A DNA stretch of 64,000 bases from Ooceraea biroi (GCF_003672135.1 NC_039507.1:3735624-3799623); one strand, 5' to 3'. Counted from the first letter of the stretch, positions 13,021-25,822 are shown. Numbers and translations: made by a program. Notes: generated by a model from the letters alone, not told the origin.

Positions 13021-13681
13021 AGGATTATACATAATAATATCCGCCGTTTGGCGTGATATCATCTTATTTTTATATAATCATATTTGGCTGATTATATATA
13101 ATCTATACATATTGATTACATATAACCGCGATTTCGGCTGTATCGCTCGCGAGTCTCGTGACGTCACACGGTTCGGTAGGATTAGACGGAGACAGCAAAT
13201 GTTGTCTCTCGTCTACTACTCGAAGGCAGCCGAAGCGCTGAGCGCACACGTACGTACGTTCTCGCTTGTGTGCGTCATCCCCACTACTTCGGTGCTGCTG
13301 GGGGCTCCGTGGCCGAATTGGCTTCACTGGTCCCACGAAAACTATACCGTTATTGTATTTATTACGTCGCATACTACGTTATCTTAATACTGTATTACAA
13401 AATGTTACTCACTACAAAATCAAAAAGTTCTGAATAATCTCTTGAAACATGTTGCCCATAATATGTCGTACCATGCGCAATATGACAGGTGCTGTAAGTG
13501 TGTATATATAAAAGACAAATAGATATTTGTAAAATATGAATCTATATATGTCCAAACATGTATAATATTCCTGAGAAATACATTTACAATATATTGTCAT
13601 ATATATTGTTTTATATATTAATTCCTCTTATAGATGAATTAATCTTTAAGAAATATATAAATAATATGCATCTTTTATGTA
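13021..13681. other. Spacer between two transposons
   Basis: Contains a GC-richer patch (about 13130-13330) with overlapping open frames on both strands but no recognisable domain. I looked here for the missing aminopeptidase exons and did not find them. Confidence 0.4.
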
Positions 13682-16193
13682 GGGGACAGTGGGTGAATTA
13701 CGGACACTTAAAATTAAATTGAAATAAAAAAAAATTAAGAAAGCTAAACAGTCTTTATTTCTTGAAAATCACACTTTAGGTATTAGACTTTAAGAAAAAT
13801 ATAACAAACTTTAAATATTTTCACAGGAAAATAACATTTTATCGAAAAAAGGAAACCCTTGCTGTCCGTATTTACCCAAAGCCTTTGGGGTATTAACGGA
13901 CAGATGTTTGGGTAAATACGGACAGTACGGGGTAATTACGAAACAAGTTATTTATCGTTACAAAAATCACAAATGTATCTGTTTGAGGAACTGCCACCAG
14001 TGCAGTTCTCATGTGCCCATTTTAGGCATATCATACACATTATCCAGTCTTCCGTAAGAGGAGTTTCATCATACTTTTCATTGCAAAATATGCAGAAATA
14101 TTCGTCTTCATCCCCTTCGAATCCTTTTAAATTTCTTCTTCCTTTTGGTTTATTAATCTTTTGTTTCTTATTTGAAGGTATGTTTCCTTTTCCTTTGCAT
14201 TTTCTCTTCTTCTGGAGTGTCTCCTTTTCTTTGAATTTATCTGCTTCTTTTCTTGATAATTGTTTTTGTTTCTTTTCTTCTAATTTCTCTTTAATAGGTG
14301 TGCTAGTCAAGATTTCTGAATGTTTCTTTCTTTTAGTTGTAGTTTTAGCTTGTATTACAGGAACACCCACTGCATTTCGTAAACTTATAACAGACCTATT
14401 TTGATCGTCCTATGTTGAAGTAGATCCTATGTTACAATTATCAGGTGCTGCAATGTTGGACTGAACGCTTGTATTTCTTGGAGTGAAAGTTTCTGCTTGA
14501 TTCAAATCTCTCGGTGGTTCTTCGATTGTAGGCTGGTTAGGTTCAATATACAGTTCGTCGAATTTGCCAGAGTTAAATGGATATATTCCTGCAGCTTTGA
14601 AACCATTAGCAGCTTTTTCAATATTAGCAGTCCTGTTAAATGCTTTCGTAAAAAGGCCAACTATTTCGAACGCTGTTATTGCCTGACCTGGATGATTCAT
14701 CATATAGGACTCGCACTCTTTGTTATAAGCATTCTTTAAAGGGCTATAGAAAGTCAAGTCTAGAGGCTGCATTCGATGTGACGTATGAGGCGGCAAAGTG
14801 AGAAGATGGATGTCATTCTTTCGGCAATAATTATATGCCTCCAGACTTATATGGCTTTCGTGATTGTCTAAAATAAGCAATACAGGAGAATCATTCGATG
14901 GCTTGACGAAATTTTTAAAGTGGTACAACCAATCAACAAAAAGTGCTTCAGTGATTCATCCGGAATCTGAGACAGAAGCTATCATGTCACTATTAGCACC
15001 ATTCATGAGATGTTGATTCATTCTTTTTCGTTTGAAAATAAAGAATGATGGTACGTAAACTCCTAAAGCACTAACTGCATTGATCACTGTAGTTGTAGAA
15101 CCTCTTTCAGCGCTTATACATTTTCCAACTTGCTTCTGTCCTTTCGGAGCAAGGATTTTAGAATTTCTTTGTACATTGGATATGCCTGTTTCATCCACAT
15201 TATAGATAGAACTGGGCCCGAAATTGTATTTCAACATAAGTTCTCGGAGATTAGAGAAAAATTTTTCTGTTTCTTCTTTATTGAAAGCTGTAACCCGATT
15301 TAATGAAGTAGCTTCTGGACGTCTCAAAGATATATTAGGATGCCTCTTCATAAAATTGTAGTACCAATCCATTCTTGCCATTTTGTTATCTGTGTTAAAG
15401 TTATTCTTGATATGATTAACAGCAGCAAAATCATAAGCAATTTTTCTTATATGAGGAATAGTCAGTCCGTAAAACACGCGGGAACATTCTAGTATATAGT
15501 TTTCTAATTCCTCCTCTTGGCTTATATTAAACACAGGTTTAGCTCCTTGTTTTGGCTCCGTAATAGTTTCTTTTTTGAATTGGTCAAATAAAGTACTACG
15601 TGGTATTTTAAATTTTGTTCCTGCCTGTCGAAATGACAGCTTCTTCTTCTTTATAAGTCTAACAGCCTCGACGACTTGTTCGGTGGTATAAGTTCTTTCT
15701 CTTTTCTTAATATATTTTCGAGGCATCTGCGAAAAATTTTATTATGCACACACCGTTTATTCAACTAGCGACAGGGGTAAAACCGGACGTCCGTTAATAC
15801 CCCAAAGGAACTGTCCGGAATTATCCCAACATGACTTATGCTAAAAAAGAATGGATAAAGCAAATATAACCCCAAAATTATTAAAATTATTTACATGACA
15901 TTATTCTTAAATGGCTAGTGATTACGTAAAATTAATAAGATTTCAATATTACTATTCAAGTTAGCTAAAGCACAGAAAACCGATTAATGCAATTTTACAA
16001 CAAAATGGTTGAAAAAACATTTTGTGCATTACCGTGTAAAGTGTGCGCGATCTCTCGCTACAGGCACGTGTCGACAACTGTGTACATCGAGTACAATCGC
16101 GCGACATGATAACGAGCAGGAAGGGGAACGGAGGAATAGGTTTTTATAGTGTGTCCGTAATTACCCGCTGTCCGTAATCCCCCCACTGTCCCC
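13682..16193 (-). mobile_element. Pogo/Tigger-type DNA transposon, nearly complete
   Basis: About 2.5 kb with inverted ends (GGGGACAGTGGGTGAATTAC at the left; the right end reads ..CCCCACTGTCCCC) and a TA duplication at 13680-13681 and 16194-16195. Sub-terminal copies of TTACGGACA/TGTCCGTAA occur at both ends. It carries one transposase gene on the minus strand with two stop codons. It sits inside the aminopeptidase pseudogene. Confidence 0.85.
13948..15726 (-). pseudogene. Pogo-type transposase with PHD-like tail, two stops
   Basis: One continuous frame of 593 codons interrupted by two stops: TGA at 14956-14958 (in SDSG*ITEALFVDWL, where relatives usually have Trp) and TAG at 14410-14412. 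Domains in order: psq helix-turn-helix about residues 1-50 (TTEQVVEAVRLIKKKKLSFR), a CENP-B/Tc5-type DNA-binding region about 60-140, and a DDE_1 catalytic core with Asp in YNVDETG (178), LLILDNHESH (287) and MQPLDLTF (323). A Lys-rich linker is followed by a PHD-like Cys/His tail (FCIFCNEKY..CMICLKWAHENC..ICDFC). The protein would bind the element ends and cut and paste at TA sites. As it stands it is inactive. The intact frame apart from two point changes suggests recent activity. Confidence 0.85.
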
Positions 16194-18548
16194 TATATTG
16201 TATTTTGCACATTCCGTTCGATTTGTGCTCATATTATGCAAAACAGTTACAGAAGATATATAAATACGATATGTAGTAAACTGTGGTTACAAATAACTTA
16301 TCGCTTTCTTTATGTTAATTGGAATTAAATAATTACAGATTATTATTTTCTTATTCTTATTCTGTCTTACCTTTGACATAAATTGGAAAAGAGAAAAGTG
16401 ATTTAATCTCGGATGATGTCTAAACTTCATATGAAACAGGCTTCATGAAATTTGTATCGAGGCGAAAACAGTCTTGCTGAACTTGAACCACGAACAAATC
16501 CAGAACTCGCCATTCCGAAAAAATCTATAAAAGAAACACTTTATTTGATTGAATAAATATTGAACCGAAACAATATTTGTATTAAAAGTAAAAAAATCAT
16601 CTCGTCTTAAGAATAACTTCTTCTGTTATTTCATAATATAGAATAATAGTATATTATTGAAGCTTGCGTTAATAACAGAAAAAAACCTCATCTAGTATTT
16701 CCATATGAATAAGAGTGGCAAGCCCTTCATTCAACCATAAGTGAGACCACCACGATGGTGAGATTCCAATATTTATCATCTGATATATCATTGCACGCGC
16801 TACTATGCGAGCTATTTCTCTTTTCTGAACACTAGTACCTGTTTCTTTATTATAAGAAAGAAGTGATTCTCTAAAATATAATATTTAATATATTACTATA
16901 CATTTTATAGAATATATTACTATATACATGTGTATATATCATATAAACATGTTAGAATTTGGTAATGTTATGTATAAAGTCAAATGATATTTAAATATGA
17001 AAGTTTATCAGCAATAAGAAATGAAAATGTCCACGTTTCTTTATTTTGAACTTCATGTTGCTAATATAGTAAAATGTTCATTTATACATTTTTTTCTGAT
17101 TCAATAGAAATGCTATTAAATTTTACATTATTAAAATATAAAATTAATGAAATTCTTATCATTGTCCAGATACTTATAAATGATGAGCTTCTGTTTCCCG
17201 ATGACATCAAATGGGATAGCCATAGGAAATGCATATTGATTTATAAACACTCTTTTAGGAATTTTCCTGTACCACGTAGAGTTTTGAAGCTTAAGAGTCA
17301 CGTTTCCTGCAAATTCCATATATTTTCCCACGCTAGGTCTACTCGCTATCAGACTAAATATACTTATTGGTTCGTCGGTATAGGATATACTGTATGGCAT
17401 ATGCCGATAAGTGAGAGATAGAAGCTTTAAATCAGTTAGCACAAACATCATTTGGTAAGTAGATATTGCATTTGTAGTGACAACAGTTGTCCGGATCCAC
17501 TCTTGTTTATAATCATTGTGTGTATATGTTTCCTTTATACACACATCTGGACAGATCATATATCCGTGTGAATGAGTAAATATAATTCGAAATGTTGTTT
17601 TAAATTCCGGCTCGTCCCAACATGGAAACAATTGTCGAGTTTCAATAGATTGAATATTTGTTGCCAATAATGTGTTCCTATTTTAAGGACATTCCTAATA
17701 TAATTTACATTATCTAAATAATATTTTAAATAAACTTATCAAGTGGAGGCAAGCGTAATGCTTTATTTAAAGCACAACGGTTAGCATGTTTTAGTGTTAC
17801 GTGTTATCATAGATAAATAATTTTGAGGGACCTTGTCTAATGTTTTACATATTAATGTTAATTCAAACAGTAGATAGTCTCTCAAAATTATTTATTACTC
17901 TATAACACGTAATAATTATTATTGTATATTAATGTGTATTTTACATTAATGTATATTAAGGTATTATATTTTAATACGATAAGTATTTATAATATTAACT
18001 CACTGTCGTCTTGCTTCAGGTGGGAATACAATTTTAATAAAATAACCTTCTTCTATGCCTTTACTAATATTTGTCTCGTATGAGATGGACAAGGAGTAAT
18101 GTCCAGGAGATAGCTGCTGATTGAAATAGAGGTTTAGAATGTTCTCCTCCCCGTATCCGATAGTCCCTGGAATATATTCGTCAGCTGTAAGTTCATCTAC
18201 GCTATTATTCTTCATACTCAATTTTATCATATCATATTTTATTAGCTTTTCGGTTCTTTCCGGTACGGGACTATGTAACCTAATATTTGATGTTGGTTCG
18301 AAAATTTCAATATCAATTTCGCATTTGCCACGTAAAGAATACAGCAATTTAGAAAATTCTATGTTGATAGTATAGTGCCGCGGCTGTACATCTTTTGGTA
18401 AACGATAACCAAGTTTTTCATGTGGTTTAATTTTGGTAGACCGATCTTTCGCTTGCATACATGTTATCACAGTAGTGAACATTATACTACTTAGAAATAG
18501 TTGAAGGAATGAGATGCGAAATTTTCTTCCAAATATCTGTAACAACAT

Positions 18549-19602
18549 TTCGTCATCCGAAAAAATTAAATGATTATAACATATCGTGTACATCCATAAA
18601 AAAACGTCCTTTTCTTTCCTCAATTTTTCTTTTTCAGTAATAAATCGTATTATTAATAATGTTAAAATTATTTCACAAGATCTTCAAAAGTTTATTCCTT
18701 TTGTATGTCACATCTGATAGCGAGACAAATTTAAGCACAATGTATAATAACACTTTACGACAAAGAACTAAATTACCATTTATTTTTCATATCAAAACAT
18801 TGTGCTCTTCTACGTCTTTCCGGTATCTCTAACGTACATTATTTGCTCGTTATCACTATATCTTGTTTTATCTTTGAAAATGAATAAATGAGAATAAATA
18901 TATATTAATTATTTCTGATGACTTACCAACATTGTGAAGTGTAACGATTTTAATGTATAAAGTATAAAGTAATCCGTACAATTACTTGTTATTGTCGTTA
19001 ACAGCTCTCTATGTTGAAAACGTATCAATACACTGTCATCGTGGTTAGATCTTATCACGACCAAGGTATACGAATATATGAAATGACACAAGAAGTAGAA
19101 AGAATATATAAACATGTTTACGGTTCACTCATATAAGAATTCTGTCAGCCATTGTATGCGTAGAGAATGTAAATAGATTTGAAAATACAATTGAAAAGTT
19201 CGCAATAACTTCTAAGTTATAACGGATTAGAATTTAATCATTAGATTATTATCGAGCGATACGTTAGGTACATCAAAAAGTTAAATAAATCTGAAACATA
19301 ATGTTTCTTCCTTTCTCCATAAGATGATTACCACATTCGTGTAGCGATTTATTGGACATTGTACAATATAGTGATTACAATATATTGCATACTTTCCAAA
19401 TCTTCTTCATGGATTACTTTATCAAAGAACCCATCTTTATGTAGACTTGATGTGCAAACATTTATAATACGCTACATAAATAACCATTTTCTTACATTGG
19501 TCCATTTAATTATTCGTATTATCTTTATATTATTATCTATTATATTCTATTATATTTTGGCGAAATTATAAGCGCTTTCTCCGAACTGTTTGTCTAGCTC
19601 CA
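18549..19602. other. Intergenic, upstream of the aminopeptidase relic
   Basis: AT-rich. The aminopeptidase frame is open upstream to 18623, but the hydrophobic leader fits the ATG at 18548 better. No other gene or repeat recognised. Confidence 0.45.
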
Positions 19603-19773
19603 TTAAGCCCGTGTCACACTACGCATTACGAACGCGGATCGGATTGAGATTGCGGATCGCAGATCGAAATTCAGCCAATCAAAACGAAGCTGCCTCGCCT
19701 TGATTGGCTGAATTGCGATCCGCAATCTCAATCCGATCCGCGTCCGCAATGCGTAGTGTGACACGGGCTTTAA
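19603..19773. mobile_element. Palindromic MITE
   Basis: About 165 bp forming a near-complete hairpin. The left arm starts GCCCGTGTCACACTACGCAT and the right arm ends in its complement ..GTGTGACACGGGCT. TTAA lies at 19603-19606 and again at 19770-19773, suggesting TTAA target duplication as in piggyBac-type elements, though the ends are off by one base. No coding capacity. Confidence 0.7.
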
Positions 19774-20633
19774 AGTTATAAATCGTTAATTTATTTTAAT
19801 AAATTTTTAAATCATTAATTTGATAATCGTTACAGTAAACAGATTAATTGTTCAACGGATGTCGATCTTCTATGGTTTCGTGACGTCGCAAACATCGTCG
19901 GCTCTGTCATGCATTGCAAATTCTAAAATTCGGTCAATTATTGCGACTTTAAAGTATTTTGTCGTGTGCAAACTTTCCGATCATTATCGTTCGCAGTACG
20001 GCCTGTCTGCTAAATTTTCAATAAATCTATTGTTATATCAAGCATATAATTTTATTGTTTTTTTTTAAAGCATAAAAGAATATTTTGTAATAAGATTTTT
20101 AAAATCACACGACGTAAAATTTATTTAGGAGATGTTATACTTAATAAATTTATTTAAGTTATGTCTTGCATTTTTCTAAGTCAAAAAAAAAAACAGTGTT
20201 TTTAGTATAAAGATTTGTCTATGATTTGTTACCTTTTATCCATTTGAGCAAATGTTTCACTTTTCGGTAAATAAATTTTTTCTACAATTCTCGGATGCCA
20301 ATCTTCATAAAAAGACGAACATAGCGAATATAGCGTAAAAACTTTCTTGTGGAAAAAGGTCTCACAACTTTATGGATAGGAGTTTTAATGAGGTGGGGAG
20401 ATGTTATATGGGAGACTAACATGTGCTTTATCATCAAGCTATTGAACCGATGACAGACCTTAGAACTAAAATTTGTCACGAATTAGCATGAGTCATGAAG
20501 ATCGCAATTGCACAAATAGTTGATAAAGGCTGAGGAAAACACTAGGGTGCATAGCGAAATAAACTGCAATCAATAATGCACGTAAATAAGGCGCATTGGC
20601 TCCTGCCTACACTCGATCACCCTATAACCCTTA

Positions 20634-23514
20634 ATGCAACATGCAAAGATGGACTCATGCAAAACATGGAATAAAGAAATGACTCGTGAATTTTTTCCAT
20701 ATAAGCGAATAATGTGGCCTGTCGGTTCATGGCCAGTGGATTCTAGTAAAAACTTCGCGAAACTTCGCGCATTGTTTGTTACAGTCACACTGGTAAAACA
20801 TCGAAATATTGCCTATAGTTCAGTAACATGTAATATATACTAACATGTGAAGTAAGATATCTCAATGCAATTTGTTGGTATCAAAGTTATTACATATATC
20901 GCAGTTATCGCGGGTTATCGTTAAAAAAAGTTTTTTTATTTAAAATGCGTAATAACAAATAAACATGCAAATATAAAGTGTTATGTAGAAATTAATATAT
21001 AACATATTACATGATGCTTGCCAGTTTAGCATTTAGCATATTTTAAATGTCAACTATAAGGATAATATAATCAGAGTTGGGAAGTAACGCGTTACTTGTA
21101 ACGTCGTTACAGTTACCGTTACTATTTTTCGGTAACGATCGTTACTTTTTGCTGTCTGTAACGATAACGATAACGTAGTTACATTTTTACAGTAACGGTA
21201 ACGAATTTAACCGTTACTTTTATCGTTATTTTAATTTTTATCTCTACTCAATAAATCAGCAGAATGAACGCACAGATTCCACTCAGGCAACAGCTCTTTA
21301 CTTTCAGTTCTTTTCATTAGTTACTAATTAAGTTCTTTTTATTACTTATTAATTTTAGTGTTATCATTTTAAGTAAAACAATGTGCAATTATAAGTGCAA
21401 GAGTTTCGCAAAACCAATTTATTATTATTAAAATAATATATATACATATATGTATATATGAATAAAATGTTAACATATATACACAGGCGAAACATTTGTG
21501 TTAAATTTAACAGATATCACATGTCCCAAACGGTCCACATACATTTTTGTGTTAATTTAACATAATAAGGATATGTTAAATGGTGACACTAATATTATGT
21601 TAATATTTTAACCCAAAATGAATGCAAACTGCGAAGTAATTTGAAATAAATTTTGTGTAAAATCAACATATTTTTAATGATAAAATTAACTCGAAAAAAA
21701 AGTTATTTTTACATACATCTTTACTCTCAACATAGTTTTCTGTAAATTTTAACAGATAAAACTTGTCACTAATAATACGAAACATATCTATTGTGTAAAA
21801 TAAAAACTAGGTGCACAATGTGTAATTTTTACACTTTTTTTAGTTGTTTTAAAAATTTAACACTTGACTTGAATTAACACAACAGCAACATGTTAACTTA
21901 ACACATGAATGTGTTAAATATTTAACACAACAATGTTAACCGGCATATTTTTTAACAAGAAAACACAAATTTTCCAACTGTGTAAAAATAAAAATAATTA
22001 CATTTTTTAATCAAGTACATATTTTATTTAAATATTTTATAAAAAAGTAACGAATCGTTATTTTTTTAAGTAACGGTAACGGTAACGAGTTACTTTTTAA
22101 AATTGGTAACGAGTAACGATAACGCGTTACTTTTTACGAAAAATAACGGTAACGCGTTACTTTTTTTAAGTAACGTTCCCAACACTGAATATAATTAATA
22201 TATCTTTTGCAACCGTCATTCACTCGTACATATACATATAATTACAATTTTCTTTCCAAGAAAACACACAAGTCTTAAATATATATTTTATCTTTGTTTT
22301 ATCTCGACAGGCACTCATGGTAGCGTATTTAAGCATGGAAATTGGTTACCACGACGGTGCTAATTTGAATCTAATCATTGACCATTTCACATTGATAACA
22401 ATTGGCACTCTGACCATTATAAAAATATCAATAATACGTTTGCATCGTGATGATTTATCGAAGTACATGTGTAACGCAGCCAGTGACTGGATATACGTTG
22501 CACAGCGAGATCATCGAGAAGTCATGCTTCGTTACGCTAATCTGGGGAGATTTGTCTTTTTCTCTCAGATGTGTTCTTCATATATTGTTATTATTCCATT
22601 AATAGCTGAATCACTTTTATCATTTGTGACAATGTCTTCTTTGCAGAATATTACATTGAGCATGTCCGTGGAGGAGATGCGAGTCATAAAATTGCCTCAC
22701 GATATGATCTGTCCGTTTAATGCACAGGTCGCGTGCTTCGGCATATGCATCGTTCAAGCTGTTCAACTGATCAGTCTAGCCACAGGGAACTGTGGAAGTG
22801 ATGTGTTTCTATTCGGCATTTGCATGCACCTTTGTGGTCAACTGGAAATACTTGGTCTACAACTATCACGGTTCCACGAAGGAAAGGGAAACGATTCTTG
22901 GGGCAAGACTAAACTAGTCGCATTGATCGAAAGGCACTGTTTGCTTTTGAATTTAGCTAAGGACATTGTGGACACACTTGATATCATCTTGAGTGCTCAA
23001 CTAATCTTCCAAGCTTCGCTCATATGTATAATAGGTGAAAATTAAAATACTGATAATTTAAAAAAGAATAAAAGTAATAAATTTCATTAATAAATTAATA
23101 TTGATGAAATTAATATTGATTTAATCGTTATACAAGAAATAAATTGTTGACTATTAAATATGCTTTTTAGGATTGCAGTTTATTGTGTCATTGGCAATCT
23201 CTGATTTTTTCCTCGTTGTAAGAAGTATACTCTCTTTCGGTATATTAATGATTCAGTTATTTTTATACACTTATGTAGGAGAAATATTATCATTAAGAAC
23301 ACAAGCAATTTCTACCGCGATTTATTTGAGTAAATGGTATGATTTACCTATAAATATTACTCGAGATATATGTTTTATAATGTTTCGTGCTACTTATCCC
23401 GTTTACATAAGAGTAGGTAAATTTTATAATATGGATCTTAATACTTTCAAAACTATTCTGAAAGCTTCGGCTTCTTACTTTTCTGTATTACGAATTATGT
23501 TTACACAATATTAA
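20634..23514 (+). CDS. Odorant receptor, three exons (ORA)
   Basis: Odorant receptor of 408 aa; exons 20634-20792, 22311-23034, 23171-23514, all GT/AG, phases 0 and 1. Exon 2 (724 nt) fuses what are exons 2 and 3 in the other receptors. Marks: MWPVGSWP near the N-terminus, IIRLHRDDLSKYM, MHLCGQLEILGLQL, and the C-terminal TFKTILKASASYFSVLR. Intron 1 (1.5 kb) holds a hAT MITE that is spliced out. The product is identical to that of ORB 10.5 kb downstream. It belongs to a different receptor lineage from OR1/OR2, from which it differs strongly. Two in-frame ATGs (codons 1 and 6) could start it; the first is taken. Confidence 0.88.
21072..22187. mobile_element. Non-autonomous hAT element in ORA intron 1
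   Basis: Begins CAGAGTTGGGAAGTAACGCG and ends AAGTAACGTTCCCAACACTG, with CAG..CTG termini and inverted ends. A perfect 8-bp target duplication AATATAAT flanks it (21064-21071 and 22188-22195), the hAT hallmark. Both sub-terminal regions are packed with GTAAC/GTTAC repeats. The interior has many TTAACA/TGTTAA words and no transposase frame. Confidence 0.88.
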
Positions 23515-23838
23515 TATAAAACATTATTTGTTAGAAAGACATAAACATATTTAAAATATGAAATATGTACATAAATATATTTGATAAAATAGGAGATATA
23601 TATTTAAGTTTGGCTTTTTATTTTTCTGGAAAATTTATAAAATAAAAAAAGAAGATGGTCACTTACGTCATACATATAAGTTTTGAACAGATAAAATACG
23701 TAATATTCATATCAGAAATTTAGTATCTAACTAAACATTCAAAGTACAACGTCGCGAAACATGTAGGTAAATATTTTCTCGAACAGTTCGTATATAGTAG
23801 AAAGATATAGTCTTTTTGACGTACAATTTGAAAGACAC

Positions 23839-23875
23839 TTTTGTATACATTCAAACTGAATAAAAAATGAGTCGG
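23839..23875 (+). promoter_or_regulatory. Putative OR core promoter block, ORC
   Basis: GTATACAT at 23843 and GAATAAAAAATGA at 23858, 105 and 90 bp before the ORC start codon. Relative to ORD, the sequence just upstream has lost about 90 bp. Confidence 0.45.
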
Positions 23876-24281
23876 AATGCCTGGGTTATGCCGATACAGG
23901 GAACATGTAATGCTTATTGGCATCAGTTCGGTTATTACTTCAATTCGATGGCAGGTGAACGATGGAAGAGCGATATCACATACGCGATGACTCCCTTTAA
24001 ATTCTTGACATGGCCTATCGGCATTTGGCTACTACAAGTTTATAACGTGTATTCGCTGATACGATGGATCTACGGCACTTGTTCCGCGGTATGCATCTTT
24101 TGAGCTTTATTTCGGTAGTTCTTAAGGCGTTATTGACTGAAGATGTAGGTATATAAATTCTATACAACATCATGTTGTTTTAAACAAACCTTCCGTATCC
24201 GATTATTAATGAATTATTAAATTTCTAAGCCATAGCTTGGAATGCTGTAAAATTTGGTTTTCTAATTTGCGAAGATAAAGA

Positions 24282-24392
24282 ATAAACTTTAAATCTTGAT
24301 GAAAAAAACTTTTAGTTCTCTAATAATACATTAAAAAATACTGAATGGTCAATTATATAGGAATACAAAATATTTTACATTTTTATATTTTA
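24282..24392 (+). repeat. Outer inverted repeat, left copy
   Basis: Sequence such as AACTTTTAGTTCTCTAATAA recurs as its reverse complement at about 27118-27232. The two copies bracket the repeat cluster in ORC intron 1, as expected from an inverted duplication or a composite element. Confidence 0.6.
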
Positions 24393-24817
24393 TTTTTAAT
24401 GATATTACTTAAATACTAAAATAATGAATATGTACACATTAATAGATTATTAAGATTAAATTAAATTTTATAGATCAAGCGACGCGGTAGCGTCGCGACG
24501 CCAAGTACTAAAAAAATAAATAGCCGCATGAGAAATTGCCGCTTGACACGGCACTGGCGCGGCATCGTCGAGGCGCTACCAAGTAGCCTTATCTCGAGTT
24601 TCGCCTTGTCAGATTTTCCGATGAAATATTCTCGGAAACAAAGATCGTAATAGAAAATCTAATGATACTTTTATTATATAATGTTGATACGCACTTTCGA
24701 TTGCGAGTAACCCGAATAAAATTGGTGCAGTCAATCCCGAGATCTCGAGTCGAGTTCATGTAAAATGACACTTTTGATTTCCAGTGTTCATATTCAGTCT
24801 CACATACACACGACACA

Positions 24818-24895
24818 TTCAAAGCGAGTTTGTCCGCCAAGACGCGTTTTCATGTATTCAAAGCGAGTTTGTCCACCAAGGCGCGTTTTTATGTA
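24818..24895 (+). repeat. Short tandem duplication
   Basis: A unit of about 42 bp (AAAGCGAGTTTGTCC..CAAG..) is present twice with a few differences. Function unknown. Confidence 0.6.
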
Positions 24896-25050
24896 ACTGA
24901 AGTACAGTGACTCGTTTAGTAATAGTATGCGTATCGCCCTAATTTATTCGTTGGTAAAGATCAACGCGCGCGGTTCATCGAAATAATCAAATTTAATAAC
25001 AACAATTTTAATTAACTAATTAGTTTTCTCTTAAATTAATATAACCTAAT

Positions 25051-25550
25051 TAAGATATCGCGAATCCGCTTGCGCTGTCTTTTTCAGAATTTCTAATTGT
25101 TTCGTTTGTAGTTGAATTTTCAAAAATTATTAACATTAATTTAAATAAAAAATAGCTAACTTTGCCATTTGTTAAGATATCGCGAATCCGCTTGCGCTGT
25201 CTTTTTCAGAATCGTTTCTAGATGTTTCGTTTGTAGTTGAACTGTAAAAAGTTATTAACATTTGTTTAAATAAAAAATAGCTAACTTTGCCATTTGTTAA
25301 GATATCGCGAATCCGCTTGCGCTGTCTTTTTCAGAATCGTTTCTAGATGTTTCGTTTGTAGTTGAACTGTAAAAAGTTATTAACATTTGTTTAAATAAAA
25401 AATAGCTAACTTTGCCATTTGTTAAGATATCGCGAATCCGCTTGCGCTGTCTTTTTCAGAATCGTTTCTAGTTGTTTGGTTTATAGTTGAACTTTCAAAA
25501 GTTATTAACATTTGTCTAAATAAAAAATTGCTAACTTTTGTTGAGATATC
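25051..25550 (+). repeat. Tandem repeat, four units of about 125 bp
   Basis: GATATCGCGAATCCGCTTGC begins at 25054, 25176, 25301 and 25426, each time followed by CTGTCTTTTTCAGAAT. A degenerate fifth copy in the opposite direction (GCGCAAGCGGATTCGAGATA) lies near 25605-25625. It is part of the repeat cluster inside ORC intron 1. No coding frame. Confidence 0.85.
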
Positions 25551-25822
25551 TCGGTCCAACTACAAACGAAACGAAACAACTGCAAACGATTCTAAAGAAG
25601 ACTGCGCAAGCGGATTCGAGATATCTCAAAATTTAAAAAGTTACAAAAAGCAATGAGATCCCACTAAAAGAATCTCACAAAGGGAAAAATGTACGCCAAG
25701 TACATAAAAAATCCCACCTTGTACACAACAAAAAGTTTAAAAAACTATTTAGAAAAATCAAAACTAAATATGAAATCAATAGTTAACTAGCCAAGTACCT
25801 AGTAGTACTTAGAAGTACCTAG

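Larger units (their letters stand above)
10626..18548 (-). pseudogene. M1 aminopeptidase-N-like gene, non-catalytic and broken
   Basis: Minus-strand exons recognised by homology to M1 metallopeptidases: 18004-18548 (hydrophobic signal-like N-terminus, then YRLPKDVQPRHYTINIEF), 17174-17677 (TRQLFPCWDEPEFKTTF), 16687-16870, 16371-16524, 12008-12282 (GYYRVKYDKDSLRFITNY), 11583-11773, 10755-11027 (EWREWTYCKGAMKA) and a doubtful last exon 10626-10656. Phases join through 16371 and again from 12008 on. Where active enzymes have GAMEN the protein reads IPFDVIGKQK. Where they have HExxH it reads VARAMIYQM, with only WLNEG kept. An in-frame TAG (16420-16422) lies after PVSYEV. The exons between the KGA region and GYYR (an estimated 150-200 residues) are missing, and transposons occupy the gap. 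It therefore cannot make an active peptidase. Whether an inactive protein was once useful is unknown. Confidence 0.85.
20029..23838 (+). repeat. Duplicated block, copy 1 (contains ORA)
   Basis: Matches 30511-34320 almost base for base, at an offset of about 10,481. By eye I saw fewer than ten substitutions and one homopolymer-length change, all outside the receptor exons. It covers the ORA upstream region, all exons, both introns and the hAT MITE. Identity stops abruptly at both edges. Confidence 0.9.

Noticed and set aside
13300..13345. tRNA-like text 'ggctccgtggccgaattggc'
   Set aside because: Resembles the start of a Ser/Leu tRNA, but no anticodon arm, T-loop or acceptor pairing follows.
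25051..25550. Possible CRISPR-like array
   Set aside because: The units are about 125 bp, continuous and nearly identical over their full length, without unique spacers; the genome is eukaryotic.
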